In this document: positions 7,562 to 10,297 of the stretch, piece after piece
Layout: every line of letters begins with the position of its first letter
Numbering within the stretch: position 1 is the stretch's first letter
NCBI GenBank assembly: GCA_964535125.1
Contig: CAZHSN010000137.1
Span: 1-10,297, forward strand
DNA: 10,297 bases
Origin: CAZHSN01 sp964535125
Lineage (GTDB): Bacteria > Armatimonadota > HRBIN16
Direction of reading: 5' to 3'
The notes under the pieces: model-generated
Seen by the model: the letters and a program-made list of their open reading frames with translations, nothing else
Databases searched by the model: none
Told to the model about the DNA's origin: nothing
Position numbers and translations under genes: made by a program

Positions 7562-10297
7562 ATGACTGATATCCGAACGGTTCGCCTGGTTCCCTGGCCG
7601 CGCTCCATACGGCAGGGGTCCGGCTCGCTGCGGCTCACCAATGGACTGGCGCTGCACATACCCGATGACCCGGCGCTGAGACACATTGCCGGATTGCTGG
7701 CCGAGGACGCGCAGGCGCTGGGGATCCGCATCCCTGTCGAGACCACGCCTGCAGGAGGGCTGGATGGCTGGTTGGGTCATCGCACCAGCGTCGGAACACC
7801 GCCTGGGAAACCCGAGGGCTATGTGCTGCGTGTGACGCCGCAGGGCGCAGGATTCGCAGCTGCCGACACTGCGGGTCTGGCGCGCGCCCTTCAGACGCTC
7901 CGCCAGTTGATCCGGACGTCACGCCGGCAGGAGATTCCGAGCCTGCGTATCGTGGACTGGCCGCTGATGAAGCGACGCGGCTTCCAAGTGGACATCACGC
8001 GAGGTCCCAGTCCCCATCTGCGCGAGTTGGAACGCACCACGCGTCTGGGTGCGTTGCTGAGGCACAGCTTCGTCACGTATTATCAGGAGTATCAGTTCGC
8101 GTATCCCGGCCATCCCACCATCGGACCGGAAGACGGGAGCCAGACACCGGATGAGTTGGCCGCATGGGATAGACAGGCCGCACTCAACGCGACGGAACTG
8201 GTGGGTTGTCAGCAGTCCTTCGGCCACATGGCCGGAGTGCTGCAGCGACCGGCATACCGTGATCTGGCCGAGAATCCGGATATTTTGAATCCCACCGATG
8301 AACGCACCTATGCGTTGTTGGCAGACATGATTGGATCGCAGGCGCGGTTAACGTCCAGCCCGCTGTTTAACGTCTGCTGTGATGAGACGTTCGGGCTGGG
8401 AGAGGGGCCCAGCAAGGCGCTGGCGCAGGAGATCGGCGTGGGCGGCGTCTATGCGCGTCACATGCAGCGGGTGCATCAGATCGTGACGCAATACGGCAAG
8501 CGGATGATGATGTGGGGTGACATCATCACCATGCACCCGGAACACCTCAAGAGTATCCCGCGAGACACCGTAATGCTCGCTTGGGAGTACTCTCCGTTAA
8601 GTTCATTCGAGTCGCGCATCGCACCGTTTCGAGATGCCGGATATGAGTATATGGTATGTCCCGGTACAAACTGCTGGAGTCGGTTGCTGCCTGACTTCCG
8701 TGCGTCAGAGATCAACATTCGTAACTTCGTGCGCGATGGGTTGAACGGCGGCGCATCGGGCATGTTGAACACGACGTGGGGAGATGACGGTGAACTGATG
8801 TTCGCCTTGAACTGGCCATCCATCGCCTGGGGCGCCGAATGCAGCTGGAACGGGGAATCCACAGACTACGACCGGTTCCTGCAGCGGTTGGGCGGCGTGC
8901 TGTTCGGCGAGTCCGGCTCCCGGTTTGGAGACGCTGTGCGGCGGCTCAGCCGGCTGCACAGCATGGCCGAAACCGATGGCCTGTTCAATAGCCGTTTCTG
9001 GCGGCAGGAAGGCAGTTCGGTGCCCGTCACCCGGGCACAGGCACGCGCGAATGCCGAGGCGATGCTGGCGGTTATCGATCCGGCGCTGGACGACCTGAAG
9101 GCGCTACGGTCCGACGCGCGCTATGAACGCGACCTGATCGACCGCTGGTTGTTCGCCGTCTCCCGGATCCGGCTGATCGCGGAACGGCGCATCGCTTTGC
9201 TGGATGTATCGCAACGCTATGTCGCCGCGTACATGCAGGATGACGCCTCGCTGCGTCGTCGGGCGCTGTCCGATGCGGACGCGCGTATTCGGCAGATAGT
9301 GGAAGCGCATGTCGCCTGCCAGCGGGAGTTCGTGCGTCACCGCAGATCGGAACACAAGCGGTTCGGCGAGTCATGGATCACCGGCCGATTTGACCGGTTG
9401 GTGGCCGACTGGAACGCGCGCCTGCTGGCGGCAGGTCGCGCGCTGGCCGCGACGCAGCCGGTTCCGCCGGCTGAGGCCGGACTGCTGGCGGGTGAAACAG
9501 GCCGTCGGTCACAGACCGCGACCCGGGTCTCCATGCCCGTCCAGCACGCAGCCGCCTGGGCCGTTCCGGAAGCGACCAACCGATTCCGGATCGAACTGCA
9601 GGCCGACACGGTCGATCGCAGGGATCAGCCCCTTGAAGTGCAGTTGCCGGGCGGGCCATGGCGGGACATCATCGTGACCTGGCTGCAGCCCGATGGCCGC
9701 CAGCAGCCGCTGCCCTCCCAGTTGGAAGGAGGCCGTGTCGCCGTCGCGCTGCTGCCCGGCGCCTGGCCGGCCGGTGAGAGCAGGACGCTGCTGCTCTATA
9801 CGACAATGCGTGTCCGGAGACCCCGTCCGGCGACATCGCTGACCCGTGTTGCGCCGGGGTTGTGGCGGCTGGATGATGCGGCCTGCTCCTGGACGGTAGG
9901 TGCGGAGGGCGCGCACATCTACCGATGGCTGATCCACGCGCTGGACGCGCTGGATGTGACACATCCGGGGGACACGGACTGGGCCGGCTTCGGCGACATC
10001 ACCGGAGTACACCGGAACGCCCGGAACCGAGTCAAGTGGACAGTCGGTCCCTGTCGTACGGTGTGCACCCTGGAGGACACGACCGGCATGAGGCGGGAGT
10101 ACACCTTTTGGAGCGGGTGTGACTGGGTGGAGTGTCAGTTGGACCGCGGGGTGAACTGGTTCAGCTGCTATGATGATGAGTCCGTACTGGGCGCACGAGG
10201 CCGCTGGCCCGGACAGGCGCTCTTCTCCGACGGTCACCCCGGCCCGGTGCTGCCCATGTCGGCGCATGCGTCGAAGTGTCAGATCCGGCGAGGCGGG
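7562..10297 (+). CDS. Divergent GH20 beta-N-acetylhexosaminidase, no signal peptide, 3' end beyond the window
   Basis: This predicted enzyme removes terminal beta-linked GlcNAc or GalNAc; 912 residues are readable and the frame is open at the right edge. Residues about 5-125 resemble the GH20b-type domain that precedes the barrel (VPWPRSI start; AAADTAGLARALQTLRQL). The barrel spans about 135-430: MKRRGFQVDITRG, YQEYQFAY, NVCCDETFGLG, KRMMMWGDII, MLAWEY and NTTWGDDG. Asp274-Glu275 match the GH20 pair, Asp orienting the substrate acetamido group and Glu as general acid. The usual H-x-G-G before the pair is replaced by N-V-C-C. A helical region follows (about 435-625, rich in Arg/Asp/Glu), then beta-rich sequence (about 665-912, with LPSQLEG and LPAGAW-like features) resembling accessory sandwiches of other sugar hydrolases; I cannot name that domain. 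The N-terminus MTDIRTVRLVPWP has no signal peptide, suggesting a cytoplasmic enzyme, in contrast to the two lipoproteins upstream. Confidence 0.88.
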   Translation, partial: MTDIRTVRLVPWPRSIRQGSGSLRLTNGLALHIPDDPALRHIAGLLAEDAQALGIRIPVETTPAGGLDGWLGHRTSVGTPPGKPEGYVLRVTPQGAGFAAADTAGLARALQTLRQLIRTSRRQEIPSLRIVDWPLMKRRGFQVDITRGPSPHLRELERTTRLGALLRHSFVTYYQEYQFAYPGHPTIGPEDGSQTPDELAAWDRQAALNATELVGCQQSFGHMAGVLQRPAYRDLAENPDILNPTDERTYALLADMIGSQARLTSSPLFNVCCDETFGLGEGPSKALAQEIGVGGVYARHMQRVHQIVTQYGKRMMMWGDIITMHPEHLKSIPRDTVMLAWEYSPLSSFESRIAPFRDAGYEYMVCPGTNCWSRLLPDFRASEINIRNFVRDGLNGGASGMLNTTWGDDGELMFALNWPSIAWGAECSWNGESTDYDRFLQRLGGVLFGESGSRFGDAVRRLSRLHSMAETDGLFNSRFWRQEGSSVPVTRAQARANAEAMLAVIDPALDDLKALRSDARYERDLIDRWLFAVSRIRLIAERRIALLDVSQRYVAAYMQDDASLRRRALSDADARIRQIVEAHVACQREFVRHRRSEHKRFGESWITGRFDRLVADWNARLLAAGRALAATQPVPPAEAGLLAGETGRRSQTATRVSMPVQHAAAWAVPEATNRFRIELQADTVDRRDQPLEVQLPGGPWRDIIVTWLQPDGRQQPLPSQLEGGRVAVALLPGAWPAGESRTLLLYTTMRVRRPRPATSLTRVAPGLWRLDDAACSWTVGAEGAHIYRWLIHALDALDVTHPGDTDWAGFGDITGVHRNARNRVKWTVGPCRTVCTLEDTTGMRREYTFWSGCDWVECQLDRGVNWFSCYDDESVLGARGRWPGQALFSDGHPGPVLPMSAHASKCQIRRGG

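Noticed and set aside
9509..10267. A 252-codon minus-strand open frame opposite the GH20 C-terminal region
   Set aside because: It is codon-aligned with the plus-strand gene, and the peptide is Arg/Pro/His-rich without motifs. It is a composition artefact.
1..10297. CRISPR arrays, tRNA or rRNA genes, insertion sequences, or a classical defence or mobile system
   Set aside because: No spaced repeats, RNA gene signatures, transposase motifs or terminal inverted repeats were seen. Almost every base lies in glycoside hydrolase genes.

Overview
The window is high-GC bacterial DNA packed with large carbohydrate-active enzyme genes, nearly all read left to right. Two products begin with lipoprotein signal peptides ending in a lipobox cysteine, which suggests a cell with lipoprotein export. 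The mix of DUF4838, DUF4091, GH78 and divergent GH20 proteins, with no SusC/SusD pair visible, is typical of environmental polysaccharide degraders such as Armatimonadota, Planctomycetota, Verrucomicrobiota or Lentisphaerae relatives. The sequence alone does not settle the phylum.

Layout: (1) At the left edge, positions 1-60 read on the minus strand as the start of a gene with a signal-peptide-like N-terminus. The plus-strand frame there is open but looks unlike coding sequence. (2) Positions 52-1962 encode a DUF4838/GH163-type protein that appears to lack its N-terminal part. (3) Positions 1959-5231 encode a 1090-residue GH78 alpha-L-rhamnosidase lipoprotein with a discoidin-like domain inserted before its rhamnosidase N-domain. 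(4) Positions 5228-7528 encode a 766-residue lipoprotein with a C-terminal DUF4091/GH123-like catalytic domain. (5) After a 33-base gap with a clear Shine-Dalgarno sequence, position 7562 to the right edge encodes 912 residues of a GH20-type beta-N-acetylhexosaminidase that lacks a signal peptide and continues past the window.

The first three genes are joined by two ATGA stop/start overlaps and the fourth follows closely, so all four are very probably one operon. Three of the four enzymes belong to families acting on N-acetylhexosamine linkages (GH163-like, GH123-like, GH20) and one removes L-rhamnose. The inferred job is stepwise breakdown of a glycan containing rhamnose and N-acetylhexosamine. 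The two lipoproteins would trim it outside the cytoplasm, and the unexported GH20 enzyme may finish imported fragments. No transporter, regulator, promoter, RNA gene, CRISPR array or mobile element was recognised. The main oddity is the abrupt left end of the DUF4838 gene, which suggests a rearrangement or an assembly join.
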